The position numbers were made by a program, and so were the translations under genes. Below the pieces are notes generated by a model. That model saw only the letters and a list, made by a program, of their open reading frames with translations, did no database searches and had not been told where the DNA came from. From Prinia subflava (Eukaryota > Chordata > Aves > Passeriformes > Cisticolidae), in assembly GCF_021018805.1 (NCBI RefSeq), contig NC_086257.1, positions 17,418,693-17,482,692 of the forward strand: a DNA stretch of 64,000 bases, given 5' to 3'. Positions 38,567 to 51,800 of this stretch are shown piece by piece (position 1 is the stretch's first letter; each line of letters begins with the position of its first letter).

Positions 38567-40560
38567 ATATTCCTCTGCTTTTTGTGCTGCTAAAGCAATG
38601 GTGCTTTAAAATTCTGTGCAAATCAGGTGCATTCTGTGCAAGAACATATCCTTGCATGCATAAATTGAAAAGTTCTGAGTATCCCTGTGTCTGAGTCTGG
38701 GAAAATCTATGCTCCACTGTGAACAGAGACCTCACACCAGGGCTGAGCACAGACTCTTCAGAGCAAGCACTTACACCCACAGTGGCTAAAAGGTCAAGCC
38801 TCTCCCAGAGCTGCCTAGGAGAGTTTGAGGAAGGGGAGCTCTGCCAGAGCTTTGCTGCTGTCACAGAAGCCTTTGCATATTTTCAGTGCATGAACATTTA
38901 AGTAGGCCTGACATACAACAAAACCTTACAGATTATGCCCTGGGAAGACTGCACGAGGATCCAGCAGGTCCCATAGACCTGTGAGTGAAGGCACCAAAGC
39001 TGCTGTGGTGGCTTAACTCATCACATGGACACGAAAGACTCAGAGCATGAGGTGATTTTTTCTCTCTGATTTGAGGACTGTAGTATGGGAAATGCTTGGC
39101 ACAGCTACCAGTTCATTTTCAGGCTTTGCCCATTTAGTATGATATAGCTGCTTACCTTGTTGCTTCCTACAAAATTTAGGTTTACACTGTCTTGTAACTC
39201 ATTTCACCTGTTGACAACATCAATAAATTGATGGCTGTCTCCTTAGATATCCTGAAGTTCAATCCAGCTCTATCTGAAAACAGTAGATACTTGTCCAGTG
39301 ATACCGAGAGGATCTGGGATGTGCTGAAAGGGGACGAAAGAGGTAGATCACTTGGTGGATCTACTTTTAAAAACACCCTGTAATCAAGGGAGAGGCAAAA
39401 CTGTTATCTCAGATTTACAGATGGAAACAACAGTATAATTTGGGAAGGGTCCTGCACTGTAGTGTCTAAAAGTAGGCCTCTGCTGCAAATAGGCTTCTAC
39501 AGAAAATCTACATACAGTTAAAGAGCTCAGTGCTCAGAGGCAGATAGTCTGAAGTGGCAAGCAGCCATAATTCCTCCTGAAACCACTGGAGTTTTATGGA
39601 TGGAACTGAGGAAGCACTCTCTCCACAAGAGAAGTTGCTGACAATAAATCAGCAGCAAGTGTTGCAATTACTGCCCCATGCAGTGTGATGCCTTGCTTGA
39701 TGCTGCCTCCACAGAAAAGAAATTCTATTGATGGTACTTCTCACAGTGGCACTGGAACAAAAACAACAACAAACAAAACCAACTTCACAGCAGTTTTGGC
39801 ACGAGGAAAGATCCAGACAACTGTCAGTCTGCACTTCAATACACAATCCTGACCAGGAGGAAAATGATTCATGCAAAGTCTGGAGCAAGACATGGTATAA
39901 TGCTTTCATATGGCCCCAGACACAATTATAATTCCTCCCATCAGCTCTTCCTGCTGACATCAGCTTTCTCATTGGTTTGGCCTAATAATTAGAAAAGTTC
40001 TTAGAACTTAACCAGAACATCATTGTTCCCATGGAAAACACCCCACTGCTCCTGTGATGGGAAATAGCTTTTTTCCTCTTTCCTTTTGAAAATTTTACTG
40101 CTGATCTGGCTAGGCCAGGCTCCAAGTCTAAGCTAGGTTTCAGTGTGCTTTTACAACACTGGCTTCACATCGGCATCTCCCACTGCTTCTGAAATCAGCC
40201 AGGGAAAATGAGCCTTTGTAGGGAGCAAGCAGAAATGTCTCAGAAAAACAGATGGGCAGCCTGAACTATACCCTGGAATCAGGGCAGGAGGGGAAAGGCT
40301 TCTCCCACTGCCCTCCCTGCCCCGGGTCCTGTCCCCTGGCTCCAGGCTGCTGGGGAAGGAGGAACCCTGGTGCCATCACAAACCCACCCAAAGGCAGCAG
40401 TGGCCACGGAGAGGGGAAGAAGAGCAGTTAGTGAATGTCACTGGGGAGAGTGTGAGCTGCTCCTGGGCTCAGTGTGTGGTAAGCAGAGCATGATCAGAGG
40501 CAGCAGCAGCTGACAGATGTGTGGGAACACTGCTCCAAGGGAGCCCTGGCGTGGTGGAGA

Positions 40561-40600
40561 CAAGGGGGGGAGGGAGGAAGGGAGGAAAGGAGAGACGCCC
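40561..40600 (+). repeat. Polypurine tract with G-quadruplex motif
   Basis: The plus strand has a G7 run, then AGGG, AGGAAGGG and AGGAAAGG with no pyrimidines for about 35 bases. GGG-G-GGG-A-GGG-AGGAA-GGG at 40564-40582 satisfies the usual four-run G-quadruplex pattern. It lies in a locally GC-richer segment (40.26-40.70 kb) with no gene that I can support. Confidence 0.7.
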
Positions 40601-41127
40601 TCCAAAGGACCAGGGTGGATGGTCCCTATTTGCAGGAGGCTGACAGGAGATACTCCTACAATCCCAACCTGCCCTTGGGGGCATTGGGTCAAGCTTCTCT
40701 GGTAAACCCAATCTTCCAATTTTCCTGGTCTATGTTTCCTCTTAAAGATTTCAGTCATGGCAGGCGCTGTCACAGTGTGGCTGCTCTGGCAGACACAAGA
40801 GGAAGAGATATCCTCGGAATACAGAGAAGGTAAGGGCTGGCCCTTAGCTGTGTCTGGTGATGTGGACAAAGCTCCACCCAAAGCTGCCATGGTCACACTG
40901 TCTTAGCCTCAGGTGATGATGGGATTTGGTTCTGTGCCTTCACAGGCAGGATTTTAGTGAGCTTCCAGCGACTAAGTTATGACAGTGTCTGTCAGTTCAC
41001 TGTCCCATTTACTTTTGCATGATGTTATAAGGATTTGGAGACTGGAGCTCCTAGCTTTAAGATGGTAATAACCCTTTTGCAGCTTAAAATAAAAAAAATA
41101 GTAAACCCAGTAGAGGATACAGTTAAG

Positions 41128-41169
41128 CAGTAAACCAGCTTAAACTCAGTAAACCAGCTTAAACTCAGT
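41128..41169. repeat. 19-base direct tandem duplication
   Basis: The 19-base unit beginning CAGTAAACCAGC occurs twice back to back (41128-41146 and 41147-41165) and is followed by four bases of a third copy. The two copies are identical, so the event is recent or assembly-generated. Confidence 0.9.
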
Positions 41170-41468
41170 CTGTTTCATTTGCTTTTCTCACCATCCATCA
41201 TATCATCTTGGGAGAGCTGAAATCATCTTATAATAATTTGAAGAGTGAGAATTTTCTGGAAGGATACTTGCTAGAAAATAGCTTTTTGACTTCTGGGCAA
41301 TAGCAGTTCTACAAAATCACTCACTTTACGCACGGACCCTTTGCCATCACCAAGGAACATTTGTTAATATTCGTTTTAAGGGCTCAATTTCAGATTGTTC
41401 CAGCCATGTAAGCAACACTCCCTACCCCAGCTATTCCACTGGAGGAGATGGTCAGACCATATTATGGA

Positions 41469-41490
41469 TTATATATATATATATTTATAT
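41469..41490. repeat. (AT)n microsatellite
   Basis: A near-perfect AT run interrupted once by TTT. Confidence 0.9.
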
Positions 41491-42365
41491 CCACATACAT
41501 GCCATACTGCTCTACAAAGCTGGAGTGGTGTAAGGAGGAACAATGACCAAATTGAGGAGTAACTCAGCCATGCACCACCGTAGCAGGCACTTTCAGGTGT
41601 AGTGACATGTTCTGTTTTCTTCAGCAATGAAATGACCCCTGACTTTATCATCACCTCTGCACAGGGGTGTGCTGCCAGGAGAGATGATCACCTGAGGGAC
41701 TGTGCTGTCACTGGACCGAGCCAGGGATGGGAATTCCTCAAGCTGCCATTGCTGAGAAGTATTTTATACTGCAGAGCTGTAGCCTTAGATTCACGTGGCA
41801 TTACTGCACACAGCTTTTTGTGCCTGTCTCTGGGAGGAGAAAAGGTATTCCTGACTTGTGTTACTGCTGGAAGGGGACTCTTCCCTCCTGCTGTTCCCAC
41901 TGACATGTTGGGTGTGCACTCCACTCTCCACAGGGAGAGTGTTGGTCTCCCTGAGAAGCTGATGTGAGTTTTAATTGAACACACACACGAATGCACTCAC
42001 ACAAATTTACCCAGCAATACAAAGTTGAACTGGATGTGAGGGGCACCCAGAGAGCAGATTTTAGCCCTCCCTGTGGACAGCTGAATAGTTTGATGCATTG
42101 TTCCTGGGAATTGTGTGCTTGTTCTGATGAGGGCTGAGGGAGGATTCCTTGCTGGGACACTTAACATAGCAACATTCCTGATAGTGAATCATCAGAATAA
42201 ACAATGTTCTTCAAAGTGGAGCACAGTTCCCCATTGTGAACACAGATTTGGCTTTTAATTTACTGAAGACATCAGAGAGGAAAAAAAAAAGTTAATTCAT
42301 ATGAAAAGCAGAGGTAGCAGCAGTCACCTGTAACTCAGCACCAAGGGGACCAAATCACTCTACAA

Positions 42366-42505
42366 TTAACTCTCACAGTGCTCCTGCTGTGGGGATGATT
42401 ATGCCTTGATGCAGAGACTGAAGCACAAACAGTTGATGTGCTTAAGACTCTGTCTAGGCCAGCACTCAACCAGGAGCAGAGCCCAGGAGTCCCAGCTGAG
42501 GGGTT
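42366..42505 (-). mobile_element. MIR-like ancient SINE relic, longer copy
   Basis: The plus strand matches the reverse complement of MIR over most of its 3' and core region: TTAACTCTCACAGTGCTCCT, GTGGGGATGATTATGCC, GCAGAGACTGAAGCACAAAC, TGCTTAAGACTCTGTC and AGCAGAGCCCAGGAGTCCC, in the expected order. Consensus counterparts are the TTAATCCTCACAACAACCCT, CCCCATTTTACAGATG, AAACTGAGGCACAGAG, CTTGCCCAAGGTCACAC and GCAGAGCCGGGATTCGAACC segments. It is old and diverged. Confidence 0.6.
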
Positions 42506-42954
42506 ACTGAGGGATGTTGGGTGGAGGCACTGACCAAAAATCCATGAGTGGTGACTGTCGGGAGCTACCTGCCACTGCCCTGCCACCACATCAGCAGGAC
42601 ACAGCCTCTTAAGGGATGATCTTTTAAGCATTCCCAATCCTATCAATCAAAACAAGACAGGTTTATTTAAAATGGTTTAAGTAATAGCTCTTTGCGAATT
42701 GAGAGGATTTTGTCAGAAGCAACTTAAGGATCCTCTTCTGAACATTTCTGCAAACAGTCTGAGGATGTGATAGCATCTGGCAGGAAGACACTAACAAACA
42801 GCTGGAGAGGAGGAAGGACTGGGAGACAATAACTCTTTTTTTTTAGCAGAATTGGATTCAGAGATGGATATCTGATCCTGGCTTATCACAGTATCACCTG
42901 AATCACTTGGTAAGAAAGGTCCCACAGGAAAAGAAAGCTTCTTAGAGTACCTAC

Positions 42955-43002
42955 CTAAGAACACCTCCGGTGGCCCCCACACCAGGTCAAAATTTTGGCA
43001 CA
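42955..43002 (-). other. Candidate 48-base microexon
   Basis: On the minus strand a strong acceptor (ACTGTGTTTTCTCTGTTTAG) ends just above 43002 and a good donor (TTCTTAG then GTAGGTA) follows 42955. The enclosed 48 bases are a multiple of three, with a single open frame reading CQNFDLVWGPPEVFL; the other two frames contain stops. It is on the same strand as the FnIII-like block at 26 kb and the exon at 54.5 kb, but nothing ties them together. I do not recognise the peptide. Confidence 0.25.
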
Positions 43003-43062
43003 CTAAACAGAGAAAACACAGTTAATTAAGGAAGGTTTAGCTTTTGTTTGGATTTGGTTTTC

Positions 43063-43090
43063 TGTTTTGTTTTGTTTTGTTTTGTTTTGT
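43063..43090. repeat. (TGTTT)n microsatellite
   Basis: Five to six TGTTT/TTTTG units following a TTTG-rich lead-in. Confidence 0.95.
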
Positions 43091-43099
43091 CTCTCATGG

Positions 43100-45740
43100 T
43101 AGAAAAGTATCCAGATATGCTGTCTCTCTGAGCTCCATTTTAAGCTAAACTCTGGCAAGCCTCTCATACACCAGAATCATTTTCACCCAACCTTGAATTT
43201 ATGCATCAGTTTAAACCACTGTATTTGTCCCACAAATAGACAAAGCTTTAGTTATCCTATAAATATAATGTATTTTGTAGCAAATTATGGAGTCTTCCAC
43301 TACAAAAGAGCACTGATAAGTAGATGCAGACCGATTTCTGGTTTTCATCCTCACTGTGCCGTGGAAAAAGTATTGACCAGTTAGTATCAATTAAAAAAAC
43401 CCAAACAGCAAGATACTGCACTAAAATAATATTTCACGTAAACACGTCAGAAATCTTTGCAGTGTTTTCCTAATGTTAGTGTCAGTCAGGAATAACTCAA
43501 TGGCTAACTGTGCAAAGGTGCACAGAACCAGGTCTTTTGTCAGTATTGAAAAGGACGCTGTCCTGCTGAGGTGATCAGTGAGGCTTTATCCAAGGTCAGG
43601 AGTTTAGTGAGTGTGACTGACCCCAGTCATGCTGCTGGGTAAGCTGGTTAACCAAGGTGAGGAATGAATCTGTGAGGTCTCCAGAGGTTGGTCACACTGG
43701 CACGAAGCACAGAGCTCATGAAGCCCAGCTACTGAAGTGCTCCAAGTCTGCTTTGCCCCTTAGGTGGCCGTGGAGATTACCACATTGTTTTTTCTCATTT
43801 GACAGTGCCCACTTTCAGGATTACTTCTGAAAGACTGGAAGGTGAAAGTGTCACAGAGGCATTGAAAAGTTCTGGAGAGCTGCAGCAATTAGAGCTGCCT
43901 TTCCTCATGTCTGGGAGAGCAAAAGGCTGGAATGGCCCTGGAAGCACAGCCCAGGGTAGCTCTGAGGTGCTGCTGTTCCCAGTCACTCCAAGGAGGTTCT
44001 GAGCCAGTGAGCTGCACTCTCTGTACTGAGGGGAGCCAGTGTTTTGCCTCGTGGAGAACACAGCTGGGGAAGCACAAAAGGCAGCACCTTCAGGCCCTTC
44101 CTGGAGTTCAGTCACACTGAGAACTTTGAGAGCCGTGTTTATACCATGAAAAGATTGATTTAGGGGTGAGCTGTCCATATATCACAGTTCAGACAATGAC
44201 ATCTAAAATCTCTAGTCTGCAGAAAATCTCCTGTCTTAGGGGACAGCTCCTAACTCTACTGAAAACATTTCAATCACTGAATTCATCGCTTGGCTGTGCT
44301 GGCCCAGTGCAGGGCCCAGTCCCTCAGGTTGTTACTCAATCAATGCAGCTATTGATTTCATCAGGAGCACTGTCTGCATCAGATCAAATGCTAAGGAGTT
44401 CACCGAGTTGCCAACCTGATAAAGAGTTTCTCCATGACAGAGTGGCTCTCTTTGTTGGAGAATATGGCTCACAGATATTAACTGTTAGTGAGCTAAAAGC
44501 AGCAGAGATCCACTTGGTGCATATGGTGTAAAGCAAGTGATTTATTAGACCAACACACTGCAGCAACAGACTGAAAGAAAACTCCAAGTGACATCAGGAG
44601 GTGATAAGTGGGCAGCAACAAGTGTAGTTTTGCTACCGTCTGCAGCCCTGCAGTGAGTCCACTTGTACCAGTTCAGAGCCTAATCTTACATTCTGTTCTG
44701 GCCTGAACCCTGCAGATCTTGGCACCCAAGAGTACTCTCACTGAGCACTGAGACATCACAGCCTGCAAACAGCTAATAAAGCAGAAAACGTTTTCAGCAG
44801 CAGACCTTGAACTAGAAAGCATCCATTCCACCATCCTTTCTGTATGATGCATGCATTTAAAATAACCACTCTTACACTTATACAAGGAGAATTGAAAAGT
44901 CTGACTCAAATTGAGGCTATGTACTCCTCAGGCAAAAAATGTGTCAATGGGGAACTGATTCCTCGACTAAGATTTTGTACCCTCTCAATCTGTTTTGTGT
45001 TGCAGTCTTCATTTTTAACAAAATCCTAAAGTGTAAGAGAGACATTAGTAGACTGCTGTCAGCTTTGACCATTTTCAATTCCAGCATCTGAAAAACACGG
45101 AGAGGCTATTATTTTGTTGCAGGGATTTCTCTTTCCCATCTCATATTTTGAATTCTTTGGGGTAGGGACCAGTCCTCTGAAGATTTCAGAAAGCATATAC
45201 TGATTTTGAGACAGCAGTTGCAATGAGTATCATTGGGATATTTCTGAAACTTGATTAATCTTTCTCTGAAATAGTCTTTCCAAATTATTCATAAGACTAA
45301 AGTATATTTAATGCTAGCAATATTTAACTGATTTGAAATGCATAGTTATTTTTTTTTCCTTCAAAAAGTATTTTATGCCTAAAAGAATGTTTCTGTAGTA
45401 TTTATAATAATGAAGGACCACTCACACTTTCACAATATAGAAGACTTGTCCTTGCACTGATTTATACAGGTTTGAGATTGACCATGAAATGAAATTCTGG
45501 CTGCACACAAGCCAATGGCAAAATTTTCATGAAGCTCAGACTTGAGCCATGCCACACAGGGCACATCCCTCTGAAATGTGAATGGTCTTTTGGATGGTAT
45601 TGCATGAAGTAGGACAAGGGTATATTTAGAATAAATATGTGTCGTTATTTAATACTAATACTAGTACTAATAGTATTTGGTAATGTAATTGCATTCTGCC
45701 CCCAGGAGCTCGGATCTCCTCCTGCTCACATTCCTGAATT
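43100..45740. other. Non-coding stretch, no supported gene
   Basis: Open frames of 120-127 codons near 43.8-44.5 kb occur on both strands over the same bases, are Ser-rich and have no splice support. I see nothing else in it. Confidence 0.5.
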
Positions 45741-45749
45741 AAGTGGCAC

Positions 45750-45830
45750 AGCACAATTACATATTCTCCCTCCTTTTCAGGTGAGGAAACTGAAGCTTAC
45801 AGAGAGGTTAAGCAACTTGCCCAAGGCTAA
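45750..45830 (-). mobile_element. MIR SINE, unusually well preserved core/3' segment
   Basis: The plus strand reads CAGGTGAGGAAACTGAAGCT, then TACAGAGAGGTTAAGCAACT, then TGCCCAAGGCTAAA. The reverse complement of the MIR consensus is ACAGATGAGGAAACTGAGGC, ACAGAGAGGTTAAGTAACTT, GCCCAAGGTCAC. Over about 50 bases only a few positions differ, which is striking for an element class that stopped moving well over 100 million years ago. The flanks (45750-45773 and beyond 45830) decay quickly. The plus-strand frame that crosses it (45637-46002) is therefore not a gene. Confidence 0.8.
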
Positions 45831-45839
45831 AAAAGAAGT

Positions 45840-48800
45840 CTGGAATATGATCTTCAGACATTTAAATATCTTACCCAGTGGCTTAAGGGGTCTAATTTCT
45901 GAGAATTATAATTTTGGTGAGGCCCAAAAGCACCAACAGAGATCAGATCTGGGGAATGTTCAAGAACGTCTCTCTGAAGCACGAGGCAGAGCAGCACAGT
46001 GATTATAAATCTCTCAAACTGTGCAGAGGTCCAGAGCCAGTGGATACCTTCTGAAAACTCTGGTCTAAGGCATCTAGAAAAGTGAATGATCTGATGAAGA
46101 AAGAACAGCCTTTTGTCATTCTAAAAATACCAAGCCTGTACATCATGTGCACTGAGAGAAAAGTTCCTGTGTGAGACATCCTGAAGGGACAGAGAGCTTC
46201 ACACACTTTGTGTGATTGCCTCTTTCACACCTAAAAGTGTTTAACAAAAATGAGTTTCACTTTAGTCACAACTATACCTACATCCAAAGCCTTAATGTAA
46301 AAGTGCTTGCATACATTCTTTTATTCTTAGCTGAACCAGGGCTGATTTCAGCTCATCAGATACAGTCTCCACTGAAATCAGCTCATTTCTTGCATTCTGC
46401 AACAGAGAAGATAATGAGGACAAAAAGAGGCTCTTCTACACATTTTACAGAATGAATTTTTATGATTTTTTTTTTGTTTGTTTTCTTAAAAGTGAGTTCA
46501 ATATATTAAAAAATCCAATCTATTCTTTCTTTAACATCGCACTCCCTTCTCTGGAAAGGTCTGACTGAAAGATGCTCCTCAAGATTGAAATGAGCAGCTC
46601 CACCAGACTCCCAAATCCTATGGGACTCAGAGTGGAAATCTCCGAGTGCTCAGTGCTGCTTGCTGAGTTAACACCCTGTGTCAAGGCTCTCAGCCCCAGC
46701 CAGCAATGCTGTGTTCCACCCATAAATGGCTTTAGAGCCAAAGCTCTCATCTTGAACAGCACCTGGCAAGGAGCTGTGAGATAGTGCAGTGCACAGAGCC
46801 TCAGCACAATATCCCTGTGCAGGCAGCTCAGAAAACCAAGTGAACACCTCATTCTGCTTGTGCTGACATTTCCACAGGCAGCATTACATACTTTCTTGAG
46901 ATGGCAGCTCCCAATGAGTATAACAACATCCATATCCAAAAAGCATGGGTTAAATGTGTCCAAGAGCACTGCAAGCTGTGAGTCTTCATCAGAACAGCAG
47001 AAATTACCTCGTTCTTTTCCTCATTTTGCAGCTATTTTCTGCATTAACAGAAATCTTTTTCTTTCTATTGATTTCCTTAGACTTTCCTTAGACTGTCCTT
47101 AAGGTTCCTTTAGACTTCTAAATTACTCAGGAAATTTGGTGTTGCTAACATTACTCTGTAAGTTAGGAATCTGAGGGAGTTTATTCTTTGTGCTGGCAAG
47201 CCTTCAAACTATCTTGATTTTATCAGCTATAATTCATGTTTTGTTCACGGGACAAGCTTTTTCTTTTGTATTATTTTGAGTCATCTCTGGAAAAAATCAC
47301 CTCGCACTAAGACGTAATAAAATATGAGAAGAGATTATGACTTATTAAATTAAGCCAAAGCATACACTGTATTTTGGTATAGCACCATCCCTGGAGGGAA
47401 AGCGAATACATTTTCAAATGAGTTCTGCTTCCAATTAGGCAGGAAAACAAGTACCTAAATTTTCAAAGGAAACCAACACACAAGGTGAACACAGGATACC
47501 AAAAATCCCAGCCCATAAGCAGCACAACAGAAACTGCTGGGTGCTGACAGTCTCAGCCAAGACTGGGGGCTGCACAATGTTATTTGTAATTTTTTGCTCC
47601 AGTCCTTCCCCTATAAACTCTGCTTGCTCTGCATAAATTTTGCTACATGGGTGAATCTGGAAGAAATGGTAAAGCATTTTTCATAGGCATCTTAATTCAC
47701 ACCTATAAACAGCTTAAGAAGAAAATGACCTTCTGCCTGTTGGATGTGTGCCTCCTATCACTATGGGTCACTTATTTCAATTATTTAAGTTTGCAACATT
47801 AAATGCTCTACCATTGGAACAAACAAGGACTTTAGTCATTGAATTTAACACTAGCAGGATCAGGCAGGTATTTACTTTCTGGCTCACGGAAAATGAAATA
47901 AGATAAAACCCCCACTCTGTTAAGTACTCAGTGCCCCAGTATTGATAACCTTTAAAAATTATGTCAAATACACATGAGATGGGAGATGACTCAGCAGCTC
48001 CTAGATTTTCAGAGCAGATGGAACGTCGATGTCCCCATATGAGAGATTTCTATTCCTCTGCTTCTCACTGAAGACACTGGTTCCAGTCATGGAAGCAAAG
48101 ATTTTTACTGCAAAGCTGGCTTTGCTAATAATAAGTGTGAAATAAGGATATTTCTCAAGGGGATTTTCTAAATTTAAAACGCATTCTGCTTCTTAACACC
48201 TCCTGTCCTATGGAGTGCTTTAGCCTACCACAGTCTAAATGCAGTAATTAAGTGTAAGTGTAATTGTTACAACTGTCTATGGCAGGGCAAAAGTTATTGT
48301 CAGGGGACCGTCACATCTCCAGACTGTCCTGCTTCCATAAGTTATGGCTGTGGGACCAAATTATTCATCCCAATTCCCCTCTAGTTCCACTCAAGTGTAT
48401 TTAACTTTACTAGTGGTACCAGGACAAATGTTAGTTACACTCCACCTGACTCTCAGTTCAAAAAAAGCAGGAATATGCCATATTTCTCATTACACAACCA
48501 CAACAAAATCTCAACCAGCCCCACTGATACTTAACTTCCTTGATCCTTTCAGTCATCATATTGGTTGAGAGGAGGCACAGAGTGATGTCCTGAATGTGAA
48601 GCTGAATGTTTGATTTCCTTATGGATTTTGCATCCTCTGTCCACTCATATCAAAAGCAATGGCCACTTCTACCCTAAGAATAAAATCCATCATTCAGATT
48701 CTTTGACACTACTTATGCTCATCCATTTTGGCTCTGTAACTTTATTTTCTGAATTTTTATATGGGGACAGGGACTATAGCATACAACCAGGAATGATTTT

Positions 48801-51800
48801 CAGGGAGTAAATAGTAGGACTGGGAATTAATCACAGGACATTTGAGAAGGGCCACTAAGCTCTTCTCCTCTGCCATGAAAACTGTCTCTGCAGGGCTGTT
48901 CCCTCACCACACTGGTGGTACTAGGGACCAGAGACAGGGTCAGGGTTTCTTTCCTGACCTGGCCAATGCTGGGGCAGTAGCTGTTCCCTGTTTCCCACAG
49001 GAGCTGGAAGAAGGATGTGGCATTTCCCCTGTTTGGCAGAAACACGGTATGAAAGGGAGGAAGGAGGCTGGCCCATCTCAGTGCTCTCACCTTCTTTCCT
49101 TTTTCCTTCTTTCCCCATGGGCACCTGGGGGAGTAGGGCTACAGGCAATACTGGCATTTGTGCCCCTCACCTTTTTCATGAATCTTGAAATGAACCTGCC
49201 TAATAAATCTTTGAGGTAAATCCAATCATCCGGCCTTATTTCATTAGTTTTGCTGCTCTGAGAATGGCAGGCTAGTTTTTCCTGTAACCCTTCTGAATTT
49301 CACACATTCCTTTTACTCTCAGAATTTATTTTCCCTGTGGAGTCTGAAGTAATCTGAGAGAGCAACAAACCACTGCACCATTATAAGCCCCAGTTTCTCT
49401 ATCAGTGTAGTCCAAATATGCTTCTTACTGTGCTTGCTTCTGTAATAGAGGTTTGTACAAGCTGCCAGGCAGAGACTGATGGGAGACAAGATAGGTATTT
49501 TCTGCCCAGAAAACAAGAAACATTATAGAGCACAGTTAAGAGAAAACTTGCTAGGATTTAACTACACTTGGGCAGTTTCCCCATTTAAGGTGAGCAGCAA
49601 AGACAAGAAATGCCCTTGCTGCAGAACTTCACCGTCACTGCTGAGGCAGCTCTGGGTGAGACAAGATAGCATACTAGGGTGAACAAAGAAATATTGGTCA
49701 AGGTTGATTTGGTACAAGTTCTTCCCTCATAAATGCACAGAAATTTCTAATGTTCACACAGATTAAATGGACGTCACTTTAAGTCACATTTGGAAACTCC
49801 CTGCCTACCAAATTGCCTGTCACTAGGGCATTAAAAGCAAAGTTCAAACACATTTTCTGTAAGTCCAGTGAAATATTATTTCAGAGCTTTGGTGCTTTAC
49901 TCAACAAAAACAATTTTCTCATTTTTAAAGGCCATGCCAAGTATTCTAACAACTGTAGCTACAGATCATGTAACTGAAAACCTTCTTAATGTGAGCTTGA
50001 AAATTTTTACTAGCTCTAAAAACAGCTGGTCATGAACATACTAGTCAGAAAAGAATACAAAACAAAACTAGCATAAAGAGTGTTGATTGCTAGCTCTCTC
50101 ACGGGTATTTTTAACCATTTCTTAAATGCGTTTTGCCTGTCTAGAAGTGAGAATATTCACATTATTTATTTCACATCTATCTGGGAAAAAAATCCCCTAA
50201 ATTCCTAATAAAGTGCATTTGTTTTTGACCAATACTTCTAAAGTGAAGCCTGGTGTATGTACTCACACAAAAAGTTTATTAATTTTGACTGTTCTAGGAT
50301 GAAGCAAAACTCCTCGAAGACGAGTCCTAACCTCAAAAATGTTTTTGAACAGGTTTCAGGGATCTGTCTTCTGTAGCTCCGTGTAAGCATGGACGTGCTG
50401 TGAGTGTAAAGGTGAGGCTGTGGATGAGAGAAGAAAGACCCTGACTCTGTTCATCCACTAAACTGGATAAGCACCCTTGCACTGATTTCAGTGCTTTTGG
50501 TGAGACTATAGCGACCTGCTTGCTCTTACAACCTACAGGAATCTTTCACCGATTTGCTGGGATCTGGACTGATTGTTAGCTTTGATTTTAATTGCTAAAA
50601 TTCTTAGTAAGATGGATGTAAGTATTGATTAGGAACTAATATTTAAGCAGGGCAATACAAAAATATGATGGAAATGTCAGTTACCAGGCACTGACAAATG
50701 GACTTTTACTACATCTTTGCCAATTATTGTGCACATAAGTCATGCACCTATTCACTGTGCCAAGCTTTATTAGACAACAGTGGTAAACAGGTAAACAAAA
50801 CGTGCTTTCTATTGCTATCACTGCCACAATAGAGAGAAGTGGATTTTTAATTTCCCAGACATTTCAATGACTAGTGGAAGGTTACTCTAAACTTATAAAA
50901 CAGGATAAAAGAATGAATCTGACATAAAGCCATTCCTGAAAGGCAGAGACAGTCTTAGCCAAACCACCCCTGGTCAAAACTAAACCTGCTCTTTAAGATC
51001 TTCATCCCTCTCTATTTATGCTGTACATGAACTGCACAAGCTGGCAGCAATACTGCCTTCAAACCAAAACACAGCTCACCTTGTCACTAAAGAAGAGGAG
51101 TCCAGTGGTTCATAATGGTTCACAAGTATTTGATTGACCTTTCCGTGGTTGCTGAAAGGAATTGCCATATTGCAAATCTGATTGTCTCCCTGTAATCAGT
51201 CCTCATGGCAATTTCAGGGGGTATGTCTAAGGAGAGTCCCTGAATGCTTGAAATCCAATAAGGATATTGATTAGCACTAGTGACCTCTGCCAAGAAAGGT
51301 CAAAGGGAAAATTCTCTTTCAACTTCTCATCAGCTTTTAGCAAATGAGTGCCAGATCCCATGCTTGCAGCTTAGCGGCACCATGGAAACCGGTCCAGGTG
51401 AACTGCTTCCCATTACAAAAATCTGTGTTAATCACATGCATAAGGATGATAGAAACGCTCCCTGGGCTCCCCAGTGCAATGAAACAATGTGACTTAATGA
51501 CATTTGCAGGATCTTATATAGAAAGGGAGGAAAGAATAGGATTTCCTTCAGAGATAATTAAGATAAGGAACAGAAACATCAGTAGGGTAAAAAAAAAAGG
51601 TTAAAATAAGGAGTAAAAATCTATGCTGCTGATCTCAAGTTTTGCACCTTGGCCTTTCATAGCTTTGCAATAATTTTCAGCTTGCTTCCCCGGTATAGGC
51701 CAGAGAGAATTTTTTATGAACTCCCGAACGGAGATTTAAAATTCACAAAGTCTCGTAACAACCGCTATGCCTCCTGCCACTCTCCTCCACGGTGGTTTTT

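Larger units (their letters stand above)
32440..42360. other. Non-coding stretch, no supported gene
   Basis: No supported gene here except the unexplained frame at 37794-38309, listed separately. A GC-richer patch at about 35.28-35.86 kb contains a plus-strand donor-like site (CTGGAG then GTGAGTTC near 35529) and open frames on both strands; it could hold a non-coding exon but nothing decides it. The rest is AT-rich with short frames. Confidence 0.45.

Noticed and set aside
43795..44531. Back-to-back 121-127 codon frames on both strands
   Set aside because: Overlapping frames, Ser-rich composition and no splice or promoter signals point to chance.
45637..46002. 121-codon plus-strand frame starting with a hydrophobic, signal-peptide-like run
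   Set aside because: Its middle is a MIR SINE read in reverse complement, and the hydrophobic start comes from an ATA/CTA low-complexity stretch.
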